Below are positions 34,615 through 42,672 of a stretch of DNA of 64,000 bases, piece by piece; the stretch's first letter is position 1; every line of letters begins with the position of its first letter. The notes beneath the pieces were generated by a model that had not been told where the DNA came from, did not search any database, and worked only from the letters and a program-made list of their open reading frames with translations. The stretch is from Methylovirgula ligni (GTDB lineage: Bacteria > Pseudomonadota > Alphaproteobacteria > Rhizobiales > Beijerinckiaceae), in assembly GCF_004135935.1 (NCBI RefSeq), contig NZ_CP025086.1:1674001-1738000 (forward strand), read 5' to 3'. The position numbers and the translations under genes were made by a program.

Positions 34615-35819
34615 CCAGCTCGATGGCAGGTGAAGCTTCTCCCGGTTCTGGCGATGCACCTGACGGAGGCGCGGAAAGCACGTTCATCCCGCTATCCGAC
34701 CCTGATATTTCGCTCGCGGAACTTGAGGCAATCGATCAGGTCATGCGGTCGCCGCGGCTTTCGAGCGGGCCGACGGTTGAGGCCTTTGAATCGGCCTTCG
34801 CCAATCATCTCGGCCGCAATCATGCCGTGGCGGTGCCCAGCGGCACTTTGGGGCTTTTGATAACCTTGGCGGCTCTGGGAATCGGCGAAGGGCATGAGGT
34901 GGTCGCGCCCTCCTATTCCTTTCGCGAGACGGCCCATGCGATCGCGCTGGCGGGAGCGCGACCGGCCCTGGTCGATATCGACTATTGGTCCGGGACCATC
35001 GTTCCAGACAAGGTCGAGGCGGCGATCTCCGAAAGGACGCGCGCGATCGTCGCGGGCAACAGCAACGGACACCCCGCGCAATGGGACGAACTGCGTGCGA
35101 TCGCCAAGAAACACAACATTCTGCTCATCGAGGATTCGACCGAAGCGATCGGCTCAAGATACAAGGATACGCTGGTCGGAACATTCGGCGACGTGTCGAT
35201 CTTCGATTTTTCGCAGCCGTCCCCGTTGACGACCGGCGAAGGCGGTATGATCGTCACCGACGATATCGACATAGCGGTTGCCTTGCGCCGCCACCGCTCG
35301 CATCGGCTACAGGAGCGCGCTTCCGTCGTCGTCGGCTCGGCCGCGCCCTATCAGGCAGGGATGAGCGAGATTGCGGCGGCGCTCGGCCTTGCGCAGCTGA
35401 CGCGGCTCGAAGAAATTCTCGAACGGCGGCGCTCGATTGAGCACTTCTACTACAGGCATGTCGCGTCCTTCGAAGGGATCAAGGATCCTTACAAGGCACC
35501 GGAAGCGACCGAGGTAAACTGGTTCCTCTATCTCGTCCATCTCGGGACGCGATTCTCGAAATCCAGTCGTGATTCCATCGTCGATGATCTCGTCGTCGAA
35601 AAGGTCGAGGCGGCGGCCTATTGCAATCCATTGCATCTGCAACGCCGCTATTTCGAGCTTGGCTATCGCCGCGGTGATTTGCCGGTGACGGAAAAGATCG
35701 CCGATCGTGCAGTGGCTCTGCCATTTCACGGGCATCTGACCGACGATCAGATCGAGTTCATTGTTGCGACGATGAAAGACGCGTCGATCAACGTGGGCGC
35801 GGGCGCGGCGATCTATTAG
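34611..35819 (+). CDS. DegT/DnrJ/EryC1/StrS-fold protein lacking the PLP lysine
   Basis: 402 aa from ATG 34611. The fold is that of sugar aminotransferases of the DegT family: IPLSDPDISLAELEAIDQVM, AVPSGTLGLLITLAALGIGE, LLIEDSTEAIGSRYKDTLVG and TTGEGGMIVTDD. Family members have a Lys for PLP just before TTGEGG; here the stretch reads FSQPSPLTTGEGG, so Ser204 takes the Lys position. Other PLP-contact parts, including Asp175, remain. It may bind PLP or a PLP adduct without a Schiff base, or act in another way. It lies in a run of overlapping genes inside the nifB-nifZ operon, which is unusual company for a sugar enzyme. Confidence 0.85.
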   Translation: MTSSMAGEASPGSGDAPDGGAESTFIPLSDPDISLAELEAIDQVMRSPRLSSGPTVEAFESAFANHLGRNHAVAVPSGTLGLLITLAALGIGEGHEVVAPSYSFRETAHAIALAGARPALVDIDYWSGTIVPDKVEAAISERTRAIVAGNSNGHPAQWDELRAIAKKHNILLIEDSTEAIGSRYKDTLVGTFGDVSIFDFSQPSPLTTGEGGMIVTDDIDIAVALRRHRSHRLQERASVVVGSAAPYQAGMSEIAAALGLAQLTRLEEILERRRSIEHFYYRHVASFEGIKDPYKAPEATEVNWFLYLVHLGTRFSKSSRDSIVDDLVVEKVEAAAYCNPLHLQRRYFELGYRRGDLPVTEKIADRAVALPFHGHLTDDQIEFIVATMKDASINVGAGAAIY

Positions 35820-35854
35820 CCGCACAACATACGAGGAAAGTGAGGAGAGGTTCT

Positions 35855-36163
35855 ATGTCGCTTTTAACGATTATGCCGTCCGGGAAGTCGATCGAGGTCG
35901 GAGAGGGGACCAGCCTGCTCGCCGCGATTCTCGCCGCCGATGAAAGCATCAACCACAAATGCGATGGCAATGCGTCTTGCGGCACGTGTCATATCTTCGT
36001 GCAGGAAGGCCGAAAGGGGCTGTCGAAGATCTCGCGCGAGGAAAATGAAAAACTCGATTCCATTGTCGGCGTCGGCTCGAAATCCCGGCTCGCCTGCCAG
36101 GCCAAAATTCTCGGTACCGAGAACATCAAGGTGGAATTGCTAGGCTTCGGCTCTGGCTTCTGA
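35855..36163 (+). CDS. [2Fe-2S] ferredoxin, adrenodoxin-like
   Basis: 102 aa from ATG 35855, preceded by AGGAGAGG. The cysteine pattern C-x5-C-x2-C (KCDGNASCGTCHIF) plus a later Cys (RLACQA) is that of [2Fe-2S] ferredoxins of the Fer2 type. The first residues (MSLLTIMPSGKSIEVGEGTS) are the usual ubiquitin-like start. It is probably an electron carrier for nitrogenase or Fe-S assembly, as it is in the nif operon. Confidence 0.92.
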   Translation: MSLLTIMPSGKSIEVGEGTSLLAAILAADESINHKCDGNASCGTCHIFVQEGRKGLSKISREENEKLDSIVGVGSKSRLACQAKILGTENIKVELLGFGSGF

Positions 36164-36177
36164 CAGCGGAGAAAAAG

Positions 36178-36402
36178 ATGGAAGCGGATAAAGTCATCAT
36201 CAATGTCCGGTTCATGCCAAACGGTGCCGTCTCCGAGATCGGCGAGCGGCCTGCCGAGCGTACACCGCAGCAATGGTTCGACTTCTTGAGCTTGAATGCC
36301 GGGGATCATTATCAGGCATTGGCGGGTGGCCGCGGCGTCTTCCGGCTGATCCGGGGGCAGGTCGATAATCTCAAGACAGAGGCCTTGACGGCGGCGGCGT
36401 GA
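36178..36402 (+). CDS. Small unknown protein in the nif operon
   Basis: 74 aa. No family is recognised. It begins EADKVIINVRFMPNGAVSEI and has a helical stretch (QQWFDFLSLNAGDHY) and a basic end (GGRGVFRLIRGQ). There are no cysteines or membrane segments. It lies 14 bases after the ferredoxin with GGAG upstream and 6 bases before the next small gene, which supports it as a real gene. Confidence 0.65.
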   Translation: MEADKVIINVRFMPNGAVSEIGERPAERTPQQWFDFLSLNAGDHYQALAGGRGVFRLIRGQVDNLKTEALTAAA

Positions 36403-36408
36403 GGGCTT

Positions 36409-36576
36409 GTGACAGTCGCACAATTGATCGCGGAATTGGCGAAACTGCCGGGCGAGGCCGTCGTTCTCGTTGACAGCGGGGACGGGCTGTCGCTTGTCGG
36501 CGGTTTCGATTTCGTCTCGGCAGCAGGCCCCGGCGCACCCGCCGAGGTGATTTTGCTGCCGAATATGGAGGAGTGA
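36409..36576 (+). CDS. Very small unknown protein (55 aa)
   Basis: A frame from GTG 36409 to TGA 36576 codes for 55 residues (start MTVAQLIAELAKLPGEAVVL, end VILLPNMEE). GAGGG lies 4 bases upstream. The pattern of a short helix followed by VLVDSGDG and VILLP is well formed. It follows the previous gene by 6 bases. No family is recognised. Confidence 0.5.
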   Translation: MTVAQLIAELAKLPGEAVVLVDSGDGLSLVGGFDFVSAAGPGAPAEVILLPNMEE

Positions 36577-36634
36577 GCGAAAGTGCCAGAATCGATGACC
36601 CCGGCAGCAAGCTCGCGTGCGGTGGGAGCCGCCA

Positions 36635-37063
36635 ATGGGTGAGGCCGAGGCGCTCGGTGCGACGATGTTCGAGAGGCTGGGCGGTGCCGACGCTATCGAT
36701 CGCCTGGTCGAGGCCTTCTATCATCGCATGGATATTCTTCCGGAAGCCAAGGGGATTCGGGCTATGCATGGCCGCGATCTCGGACCCGTCAAGCAGGTGC
36801 TGAAGCGTTATTTGTCCGAATGGACCGGCGGCCCGAAGCTTTATACGCCGGAAAAAGGCCACCCGCGGCTGCGCCAGCGACACGTGCGTTTCCCGATCGA
36901 CGTCGCGGAGCGGGACGCCTGGCTGCTTTGCATGCGCGGCGCGCTCGAAGAGACGATCGAAGACGCTGCGGCTCGGCACGAGATCGACGAATCCTTCACC
37001 AAGCTTGCGGACTGGATGCGCAACCAGGCGGAAAATCCGCATGACACGCGCGGGCATATCTAG
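36635..37063 (+). CDS. Truncated haemoglobin, group II
   Basis: 142 aa from ATG 36635, with GGGAG upstream. Group II truncated haemoglobin features: FYHRMDILPEAKGIRAMHGR, LSEWTGGPKLYTPEKGHPRL with RQRH (the proximal His region) and ERDAWLLCM. Such proteins bind O2 or NO. Inside a nif operon it may lower free O2 or remove NO near nitrogenase; this is inference. It is the last plus-strand gene before a convergent small gene. Confidence 0.9.
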   Translation: MGEAEALGATMFERLGGADAIDRLVEAFYHRMDILPEAKGIRAMHGRDLGPVKQVLKRYLSEWTGGPKLYTPEKGHPRLRQRHVRFPIDVAERDAWLLCMRGALEETIEDAAARHEIDESFTKLADWMRNQAENPHDTRGHI

Positions 37064-37087
37064 CCTCACCGCGAAATTCAGGCCGCG

Positions 37088-37327
37088 CTAGAGCGGTATG
37101 CCAAAGAAATTCTCCTCGTCGCCGCCCCAGGCGCGATGCAAGGCCAGCGCGCTACGCCATTTTGTCGACTCGATCTCGTCGGCATTGCGGTGGGCGATGT
37201 GACCGCCGGGGTTCTCCGCCAGCAGATAGGCGCGGCCGTTGCGGAGAAATCGGTTAAGGGCCTTGGTGTCGTTCGGTCGCACGACGCAGCGCGGCGTATC
37301 GTCAACGAGAATGGTGGTCGGCAGCAT
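37088..37327 (-). CDS. Small unknown protein
   Basis: 79 aa from ATG 37325-37327, with GAGAGG upstream; an ATG 5 codons further upstream is possible. No family is recognised. The sequence (MLPTTILVDDTPRCVVRPND, RFLRNGRAYLLAENPGGHIA, WGGDEENFFGIPL) looks like a small folded domain with one Cys. It lies between the truncated haemoglobin gene (convergent) and the irr promoter (divergent). Confidence 0.55.
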   Translation of the reverse strand: MLPTTILVDDTPRCVVRPNDTKALNRFLRNGRAYLLAENPGGHIAHRNADEIESTKWRSALALHRAWGGDEENFFGIPL

Positions 37328-37426
37328 GACACCTCTCAACATTTGCCCTGATCAATGAGCAAGGCTTAGGGAGCAAAGGCCTTGCCAGCCGAACTGAGCG
37401 GCTGCGTACTCATGCGACCTTGTGTC

Positions 37427-37442
37427 TGGCACGGCCCTTGCG
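37427..37442 (+). promoter_or_regulatory. Sigma-54 promoter of the irr-like gene
   Basis: TGGCAC-GGCCC-TTGCG matches the -24/-12 consensus fully, 73 bases before the irr-like ATG. No TGT-N10-ACA site was seen upstream; one lies downstream at 37468-37483. Confidence 0.85.
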
Positions 37443-37463
37443 CAATCCCCTTTGGTCGCGATG

Positions 37464-37487
37464 GCATTGTCGGAATGCAGACAATGC
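37464..37487. promoter_or_regulatory. Palindrome with TGT-N10-ACA in the irr leader
   Basis: GCATTGTC and GACAATGC form a perfect 8-bp inverted repeat with an 8-base spacer, just downstream of the expected start site. It contains TGT-N10-ACA (37468-37483). It could be a NifA site in an unusual place, an operator for the Fur-family protein itself, or an RNA hairpin. Confidence 0.5.
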
Positions 37488-37514
37488 CGCGAGTGGCATG
37501 AGAGGATTTTTGCA

Positions 37515-38003
37515 ATGACAGGGTTGCCGTTGGAAAATATCGTCGGCCGTCCCGCTTTATCCGAGCGGCGGATGCAATCGATCCTAGCCGGTTACGGCTT
37601 GCGTGCCACGCGTCAACGGATCGGCCTGATCAAGCTTCTGTTCGGCGCTGGCAACCGGCATGTGACCGCGGATGTCCTGGCGGCGGAAGCGCAGGCGGTG
37701 CGCATGCCGATGTCGCTCGCGACGGTTTATAACGTTCTCAATCTTTTCGCGGAAGTCGGGCTTGTGCGCGGCCTGCCGATCGATACCGGGCGTATGGTGT
37801 TCGACACCAATACGTCGAATCACAGCCATTTCTTTTTTGAAGACACAGGCAAGATTTCCGACATTCCGTTCGACAGCGTGCGTTTGGCCGAGCACGTCAC
37901 GCCACCCAAGGGCTATGAAATCGCAAAAGTCGATGTCGTGGTGCGGCTTCGGCCGATCCCCTCAAGCCGTCTCGTCAGCTCGAATGAATCTCCACTAGAT
38001 TAA
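37515..38003 (+). CDS. irr: Irr/Fur-family regulator
   Basis: 162 aa from ATG 37515, with GAGAGG upstream. A Fur-type winged helix covers residues about 20-90 (LRATRQRIGLIKLLF, PMSLATVYNVLNLFAEVGLV), followed by a dimer and metal region with SNHSHFFFED (His103, His105) and DIPFDSV. The HxH and the overall layout fit Irr, the haem- and iron-responsive regulator of Rhizobiales; the N-terminal haem motif known in Bradyrhizobium Irr is not seen. Being under a sigma-54 promoter, it would link iron control to nitrogen-fixing conditions. Confidence 0.85.
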   Translation: MTGLPLENIVGRPALSERRMQSILAGYGLRATRQRIGLIKLLFGAGNRHVTADVLAAEAQAVRMPMSLATVYNVLNLFAEVGLVRGLPIDTGRMVFDTNTSNHSHFFFEDTGKISDIPFDSVRLAEHVTPPKGYEIAKVDVVVRLRPIPSSRLVSSNESPLD

Positions 38004-38106
38004 TTCTTTCGTTGGGAGTCGCATCCTCGGCGAAAATCGAAAAGAATTAGGTCTTCGCAAATACCCGGAAGAGAAGTATTGTCCACATTGCCGCGCTCGT
38101 TCTCGT

Positions 38107-38130
38107 CGGAAAAGTCAGACAACTTTTCCG
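38107..38130. repeat. Hairpin in the mop leader
   Basis: CGGAAAAGT and ACTTTTCCG form a perfect 9-bp stem around CAGACA, 25 bases before the mop start. There is no T-run. It might be an operator or a leader RNA element, for example for molybdate control. Confidence 0.55.
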
Positions 38131-38155
38131 CAATGGGCTCCAGAGGAGCAATGTG

Positions 38156-38368
38156 ATGAAAATTTCCGGACGCAATTTCATTCCCGGCAAGGTGATCGAG
38201 GTCAAGGAAGGGGCGACGACCGCGCATGTGCGCGTTGAGATCGCCGGCGGCACGATATTGACCGCCTCGATCACCAATGAGGCCGTCGCCGATCTCGGCT
38301 TGAAGAAGGGCGAGACGGTCCACGCGCTCATCAAGGCATCCGATGTGATGATCGCGGTTGGAGATTAA
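38156..38368 (+). CDS. mop: Mop, molybdate-binding molbindin
   Basis: 70 aa from ATG 38156, with AGAGGAG upstream; a GTG one codon before is an alternative. It is a single Mop/TOBE domain (ISGRNFIPGKVIEVKEGATT, ILTASITNEAVADLGLKKGE, HALIKASDVMIAVGD). Such proteins form hexamers that store molybdate in the cytoplasm. It fits molybdenum supply to nitrogenase, as NifQ does. No molybdate transporter is in the window. Confidence 0.92.
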   Translation: MKISGRNFIPGKVIEVKEGATTAHVRVEIAGGTILTASITNEAVADLGLKKGETVHALIKASDVMIAVGD

Positions 38369-38572
38369 GCCGTATGTCTTCGGACATAGCATATTGAAAT
38401 TACCGCCGCCGGCGCCGGACGGTTGCCGCGATGCCGCAGCGATCTTTGCGCGCGTTTGATCCGGCACAATGTAAGTAATTCCAGGTTTGCAAGAAAGGTG
38501 GGGGTTCAGCGCCGGAGCCCCTTAGCCACGCTCCAAGCTTCCTCGCTATCCCAAATGTCGAGAAAGCGAGTT

Positions 38573-39394
38573 CTAGCTTGCGCGTTGCGCGTTCCAGGCC
38601 GCGATGCTGCGCACCAGTGGCTTCATGTGGAAAGCCGCTTCCGGTTGCAGAATGTTGGTGATGCCGAGGCGCTGCAGCGTCTCTTCAACAACCGGACCGA
38701 TCGATGCGACCGCGACCCGCGTGAAGGCGTCTTTCAGAGGCTGTTCCAGTCCCGCTTCCCGCGCGACCGAAAAGAGCCGATCGACTTGCGGCGAGCTGGT
38801 GAAAGCGACCACGTCGATATGGCCTTCGATCAGGCTTTTGATTGCGGCGACGACCTGCGCCGTCTCGGTCTGCGTGGCGTAGCGGTAGGGCGTCACCGGC
38901 GTGAGCACGGCGCCGCGCGCGCTGAGGCCGGCAAGCAATGCGGCCGTGCCGTCTCCCGGATAAAGCTGGACGCCGATTCGCCTTCCGGCGATGTCTTCTG
39001 GCGCCAGCGCCGCGAGCACCCCTTCCGAAGTCGGGGTCGTGGCGGAAAGGCCCGGTGCGAGCCCTATCTCGCGTAGCGCGCGTGCCGGCTTCGGTCCTCG
39101 GGTGATCGAGCGGATTTTGCCCAAAGCCGCGACGAAAGCATCGCCGCGCTGCGTGCGCCGGGCGAGCGCGAGGAGCCGGCGCAGTCCCTCGCCGGTGAGC
39201 CAAATGACATCCTCGAACGCACCGCTGATCAGGGTATCGAGCCAGGCTTCGGCCGCGCGGCTGTCGTCGAGATCGAGGATCTGCACCAGCGGACAGCGGA
39301 TCACGCGGGCGCCTTCGTCCTCGATCATGGTCGTAAAGAGGTTGAGTTCGCGGCTCTCGGGAACAAGGATCGTCAAATTATCGAGACTGCCCAT
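38573..39394 (-). CDS. hemD: HemD, uroporphyrinogen-III synthase
   Basis: 273 aa from ATG 39392-39394. The sequence follows the HemD family: LTILVPESRELNLFTTMIED, the central IWLTGEGLRRLLALARR, VTPYRYATQTETAQVVAAI, and VVAFTSSPQVDRLF. It closes hydroxymethylbilane to uroporphyrinogen III for haem, sirohaem and cobalamin. HemD is poorly conserved in sequence, so the call is likely rather than certain. It converges with mop and diverges from gabD. Confidence 0.8.
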   Translation of the reverse strand: MGSLDNLTILVPESRELNLFTTMIEDEGARVIRCPLVQILDLDDSRAAEAWLDTLISGAFEDVIWLTGEGLRRLLALARRTQRGDAFVAALGKIRSITRGPKPARALREIGLAPGLSATTPTSEGVLAALAPEDIAGRRIGVQLYPGDGTAALLAGLSARGAVLTPVTPYRYATQTETAQVVAAIKSLIEGHIDVVAFTSSPQVDRLFSVAREAGLEQPLKDAFTRVAVASIGPVVEETLQRLGITNILQPEAAFHMKPLVRSIAAWNAQRAS

Positions 39395-39513
39395 ATCACT
39401 TCCTGGCATCGGCGGCTTGCCGCACTAATTTTCGATTCAGGATTAAGAGAGGCGCAATTTGTACCGCGGCGCAAGCGCTATAAATTAGCAAGCGGAACGC
39501 CTGTGAGGATGCA

Positions 39514-40950
39514 ATGGATTACCCTGAGGTTCAGCTTCTGATTGGCGGCAAATGGCGGGCCGCCGCTGCCGGGCGGACGATCCCGGTCCTCAATCCTGCG
39601 ACGGAGGAGGTGATCGGTCATGTCGCCCGCGTCGAGATCGCCGATCTCGATGCGGCGTTGACGGCGGCCAAAACCGGCTTCGCGCTTTGGCGCGACATAT
39701 CCGCCTTCGAGCGGGCGAAGGTGCTGCGCCGCGCCGGCGATCTGCTGCGCGAACGCCTTGAGCGTATCGCGAGCCTGATGACATTCGAACAGGGCAAGCC
39801 GCTGGCTGAAGCGCGGATTGAGGTTTTGGCCGCCGCTGATACGCTTGATTGGTTCGCCGAGGAGAGCCGCCGCGCCTATGGCCGGGTTGTGCCGGCGCGG
39901 GCGCCCAATATCACCAATCTGGTGCTCAAGGAGCCTGTCGGTCCTGTCGCGGCCTTCTCGCCCTGGAATTTTCCGCTCAACCAGATCGTCCGCAAGCTCG
40001 GCGCGGCGCTGGCGGCCGGCTGTTCCATCATCGTCAAGGCGCCGGAAGAGACGCCCGCTTCGCCAGCCGAATTGATCCGCGCCCTGGCCGATGCGGGTGT
40101 TCCCGCGGGCGTCGTCAATCTTGTCTATGGCGTGCCGGCGGAAATTTCCGAATATCTCATTCCGCACGAAATCATCCGCAAGATATCCTTCACCGGCTCG
40201 ACCCCCGTCGGCAAACAGCTCGCGGCCCTCGCTGGCAAATACATGAAGCGGATCACGATGGAGCTCGGCGGTCATGCGCCGGCCCTCGTCTTCGATGATG
40301 CTGACATCGAAACAGCCGTGAAGCTTCTCGCCGCCGCCAAATTTCGCAACGCCGGCCAGGTCTGCACGGCGCCGACGCGGTTCCTCGTTCAGCGGAATGT
40401 CTATGGCGCTTTTGTCGACCGGTTTGTCGCGGCGGCGCAGGCTTTGAAGATCGGCGATGGCCTACTGCCGGAGACGCAGCTCGGCCCGCTCGCCAATTCA
40501 CGCCGCGTCGAGGCGATGGATGCTTTCATCGCCGATGCGATCGGGCAGGGCGCCGAGCTGTGCACCGGCGGCGCGCGGATCGGCAACAAGGGCTATTTCT
40601 TCGCGCCGACCGTCCTTGCCAATGTGCCGCTCTCGGCGCGGGTGATGAACGAGGAGCCGTTCGGCCCGCTCGCGCTTGTCAATTCCTTCGCTGATCTCGA
40701 CGAGGCATTGGCTGAAGCCAACAGATTACCCTATGGGCTCGCATCTTACGCCTTCACCCGCTCGGCGGCGGTGAGTTCGGCGCTCGCGGCACGGCTCGAA
40801 GCCGGCATGCTCGGCATCAACCAGACGCAGATCGCCTGGCCGGAGTTTCCGTTCGGCGGCGTCAAGGAGAGCGGCTATGGTCGCGAAGGCGGCAGTGAGG
40901 CAATTCAGGATTATCTCGTCACCAAACTGGTGACGCAGGCGGCGAATTAA
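39514..40950 (+). CDS. gabD: NAD(P)-dependent succinate-semialdehyde dehydrogenase
   Basis: 478 aa, aldehyde dehydrogenase family. Catalytic Glu250 ([12 protein letters not shown]) and Cys284 ([10 protein letters not shown]) are present, along with [20 protein letters not shown] and the C-terminal [19 protein letters not shown]. The best match is the GabD group, which turns succinate semialdehyde into succinate in GABA breakdown; substrate specificity cannot be read with certainty. Its stop overlaps the stop of the convergent carrier-protein gene by 4 bases. Confidence 0.85.
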   Translation: MDYPEVQLLIGGKWRAAAAGRTIPVLNPATEEVIGHVARVEIADLDAALTAAKTGFALWRDISAFERAKVLRRAGDLLRERLERIASLMTFEQGKPLAEARIEVLAAADTLDWFAEESRRAYGRVVPARAPNITNLVLKEPVGPVAAFSPWNFPLNQIVRKLGAALAAGCSIIVKAPEETPASPAELIRALADAGVPAGVVNLVYGVPAEISEYLIPHEIIRKISFTGSTPVGKQLAALAGKYMKRITMELGGHAPALVFDDADIETAVKLLAAAKFRNAGQVCTAPTRFLVQRNVYGAFVDRFVAAAQALKIGDGLLPETQLGPLANSRRVEAMDAFIADAIGQGAELCTGGARIGNKGYFFAPTVLANVPLSARVMNEEPFGPLALVNSFADLDEALAEANRLPYGLASYAFTRSAAVSSALAARLEAGMLGINQTQIAWPEFPFGGVKESGYGREGGSEAIQDYLVTKLVTQAAN

Positions 40951-41228
40951 TTCGCGGCTTCGACTGGCGCGAGCTTGTTCACCAGCGACGTGATCGTCGC
41001 GACCGAACGGAAATTCTCTGGCGTTATGCCCGACTGCGGAATGGTGATGTCGAAGGCGGCCTCGATCGCCAGCATCAATTGCACCATGTCGACCGAGGTG
41101 ACGCCCTGGCTGACGAGATCGGCATTGGCGTCGACCGGACGATCGATGCCGTTTCTTTTTAAAATATCTCCGACCAACGCCGTCACTTTGTCCCGCACCA
41201 CGGTCCGCTCCGCTATTAGAAGGTCCAT
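40947..41228 (-). CDS. Acyl-carrier-like protein (carrier protein 1)
   Basis: 93 aa from ATG 41226-41228. It has the four-helix ACP pattern with the phosphopantetheine Ser at residue 45 ([23 protein letters not shown] replaces the usual DSL). It faces away from the acyl-CoA dehydrogenase and amino acid:carrier-protein ligase genes and is probably their carrier protein. In studied cases the ligase loads an amino acid onto a small carrier protein encoded next to it. Confidence 0.85.
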   Translation of the reverse strand: MDLLIAERTVVRDKVTALVGDILKRNGIDRPVDANADLVSQGVTSVDMVQLMLAIEAAFDITIPQSGITPENFRSVATITSLVNKLAPVEAAN

Positions 41229-41456
41229 CAATTTAGACCATTTTCTAGCAAAATGAGATACCAATACAAATAAAATTGTAGCTATTAACTATGGATGGTC
41301 ATTATTTGTCGGGTACTCCGACCATGCTAAGTTAACTACGGGTAGAATATCAAACAGCGTTGCGAAACGTAGTCATAGACTAAGCAGACAGTTTGTTTAA
41401 ATTCTTCGCGATAGAACGCTTTGCATTCGCGCAAACTCAAGCGAAATGGGTCAGGT

Positions 41457-42668
41457 ATGGAAGGCCGCAACGCTCAGGCGCGCCACGATCCGCTCGACTT
41501 CGCGGCTTCCGCGGCTGATCTGAAAGCGCGGGTCGAAGCTGTCGCCGAGATCGCAGCCGCCGAAGCCAATGCCGTCGATGCCGAGGCGCGTTTTCCCGCA
41601 GCCGCGATCGCAGCGCTCCGCAAAAACTGCTTGTTGAGTCTCCTGGTGCCGATTGAATTCGGCGGCGAGGGCGTGAGCTTTGGTGAGGTCGCCGACGCCT
41701 GCTACCGGCTCGGTCAGGCGTGCTCCGCGACGGCGATGATCTTCGCTATGCATCACAGCGCCGCTGCCTGCGTGGTCCGACACGGAAAGGCCAGCACCTG
41801 GCATAAAAATCTGTTGCGGCGAATTGCGGACGAGCAATTACTGGTCGCCTCCTCCACGACGGAAGGACAAAGTGGCGGCAACGTCCGCTCCAGCGCCGCG
41901 CCGATCGAACAGGACGGCGAAAAGATTACGCTCACGCGCGCGGCGACGGTCATCTCCTACGGCGCCGAAGCCGACGTGATTGCCACTACTGCGCGCCGCA
42001 CAGAAGAAGCCGCGGCCTCGGACCAGGTGCTCGCGATCTTCTGCAAGTCCGATTACGTACTCGATCCGCTTTCAGGCTGGAACGCGCTTGGCATGCGCGG
42101 TACGACGAGCGCCGGCTTCAGGCTCGTCGCGCACGGCGCGCGCGAGCAGATCATGCCTGAGACTTACGAGCGCATCCACGCGCAGACGATGCAGCCCGTC
42201 TCGCATCTGCTTTGGGCGAGCGTCTGGGCGGGCATCGCGGCCGATTCCGTCGCGCGGGCGCAAGCCTTCATCCGAAAGGCGGCGCGGCAATCGGGTGGCG
42301 CGCTTCCGCCGGGCGCCGCGCATTTCACCAAGGCGCGTTCCTCTCTGCAGATGTTGCGCTCGCTGGTTGCCGCCGGTCTCACACGTTTCGAAGCGGTGGC
42401 CGATGATCCGCAGGCGCTCGCGACGCTCGATTTCCAGTCTGCGACGGCGCTGACCAAGGTCGAGGCGTCGGAGCTTGCGGTCGCCACCGTATTGAGCGCC
42501 ATGCGCGCCGCCGGCCTCGCGGGCTATCGCAACGACGGCGAATTCACGCTCGGGCGGCATTTGCGCGATGTTCTCTCCGCGCCGATCATGATCAACAATG
42601 ATCGCATTCTTGCGAATGTCGCCAACACGACGCTAATGAGCGGCCCACCGGCCTCGTTGCGGAGCTGA
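41457..42668 (+). CDS. Acyl-CoA dehydrogenase family flavoprotein
   Basis: 403 aa from ATG 41457, with CAGG upstream; in-frame TTG further upstream is less likely. It follows the acyl-CoA dehydrogenase layout: PAAAIAALRKNCLLSLLVPI and EFGGEGVSFGEVADACYRLG at the N-terminus, AMIFAMHHSAAACVVRHG, SSTTEGQSGGNVRSSA and a C-terminal helical domain with LRDVLSAPIMINNDRI. It may oxidise an acyl or aminoacyl group bound to the carrier protein rather than a free CoA ester. It is 4 bases from the ligase gene. Confidence 0.85.
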   Translation: MEGRNAQARHDPLDFAASAADLKARVEAVAEIAAAEANAVDAEARFPAAAIAALRKNCLLSLLVPIEFGGEGVSFGEVADACYRLGQACSATAMIFAMHHSAAACVVRHGKASTWHKNLLRRIADEQLLVASSTTEGQSGGNVRSSAAPIEQDGEKITLTRAATVISYGAEADVIATTARRTEEAAASDQVLAIFCKSDYVLDPLSGWNALGMRGTTSAGFRLVAHGAREQIMPETYERIHAQTMQPVSHLLWASVWAGIAADSVARAQAFIRKAARQSGGALPPGAAHFTKARSSLQMLRSLVAAGLTRFEAVADDPQALATLDFQSATALTKVEASELAVATVLSAMRAAGLAGYRNDGEFTLGRHLRDVLSAPIMINNDRILANVANTTLMSGPPASLRS

Positions 42669-42672
42669 TCGA

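Noticed and set aside
41296-41326. Overlapping small inverted repeats between carrier protein 1 and the acyl-CoA dehydrogenase gene
   Set aside because: GTCGG/CCGAC and ATGGTC/GACCAT are short and mutually exclusive in an AT-rich promoter region; no function can be supported.
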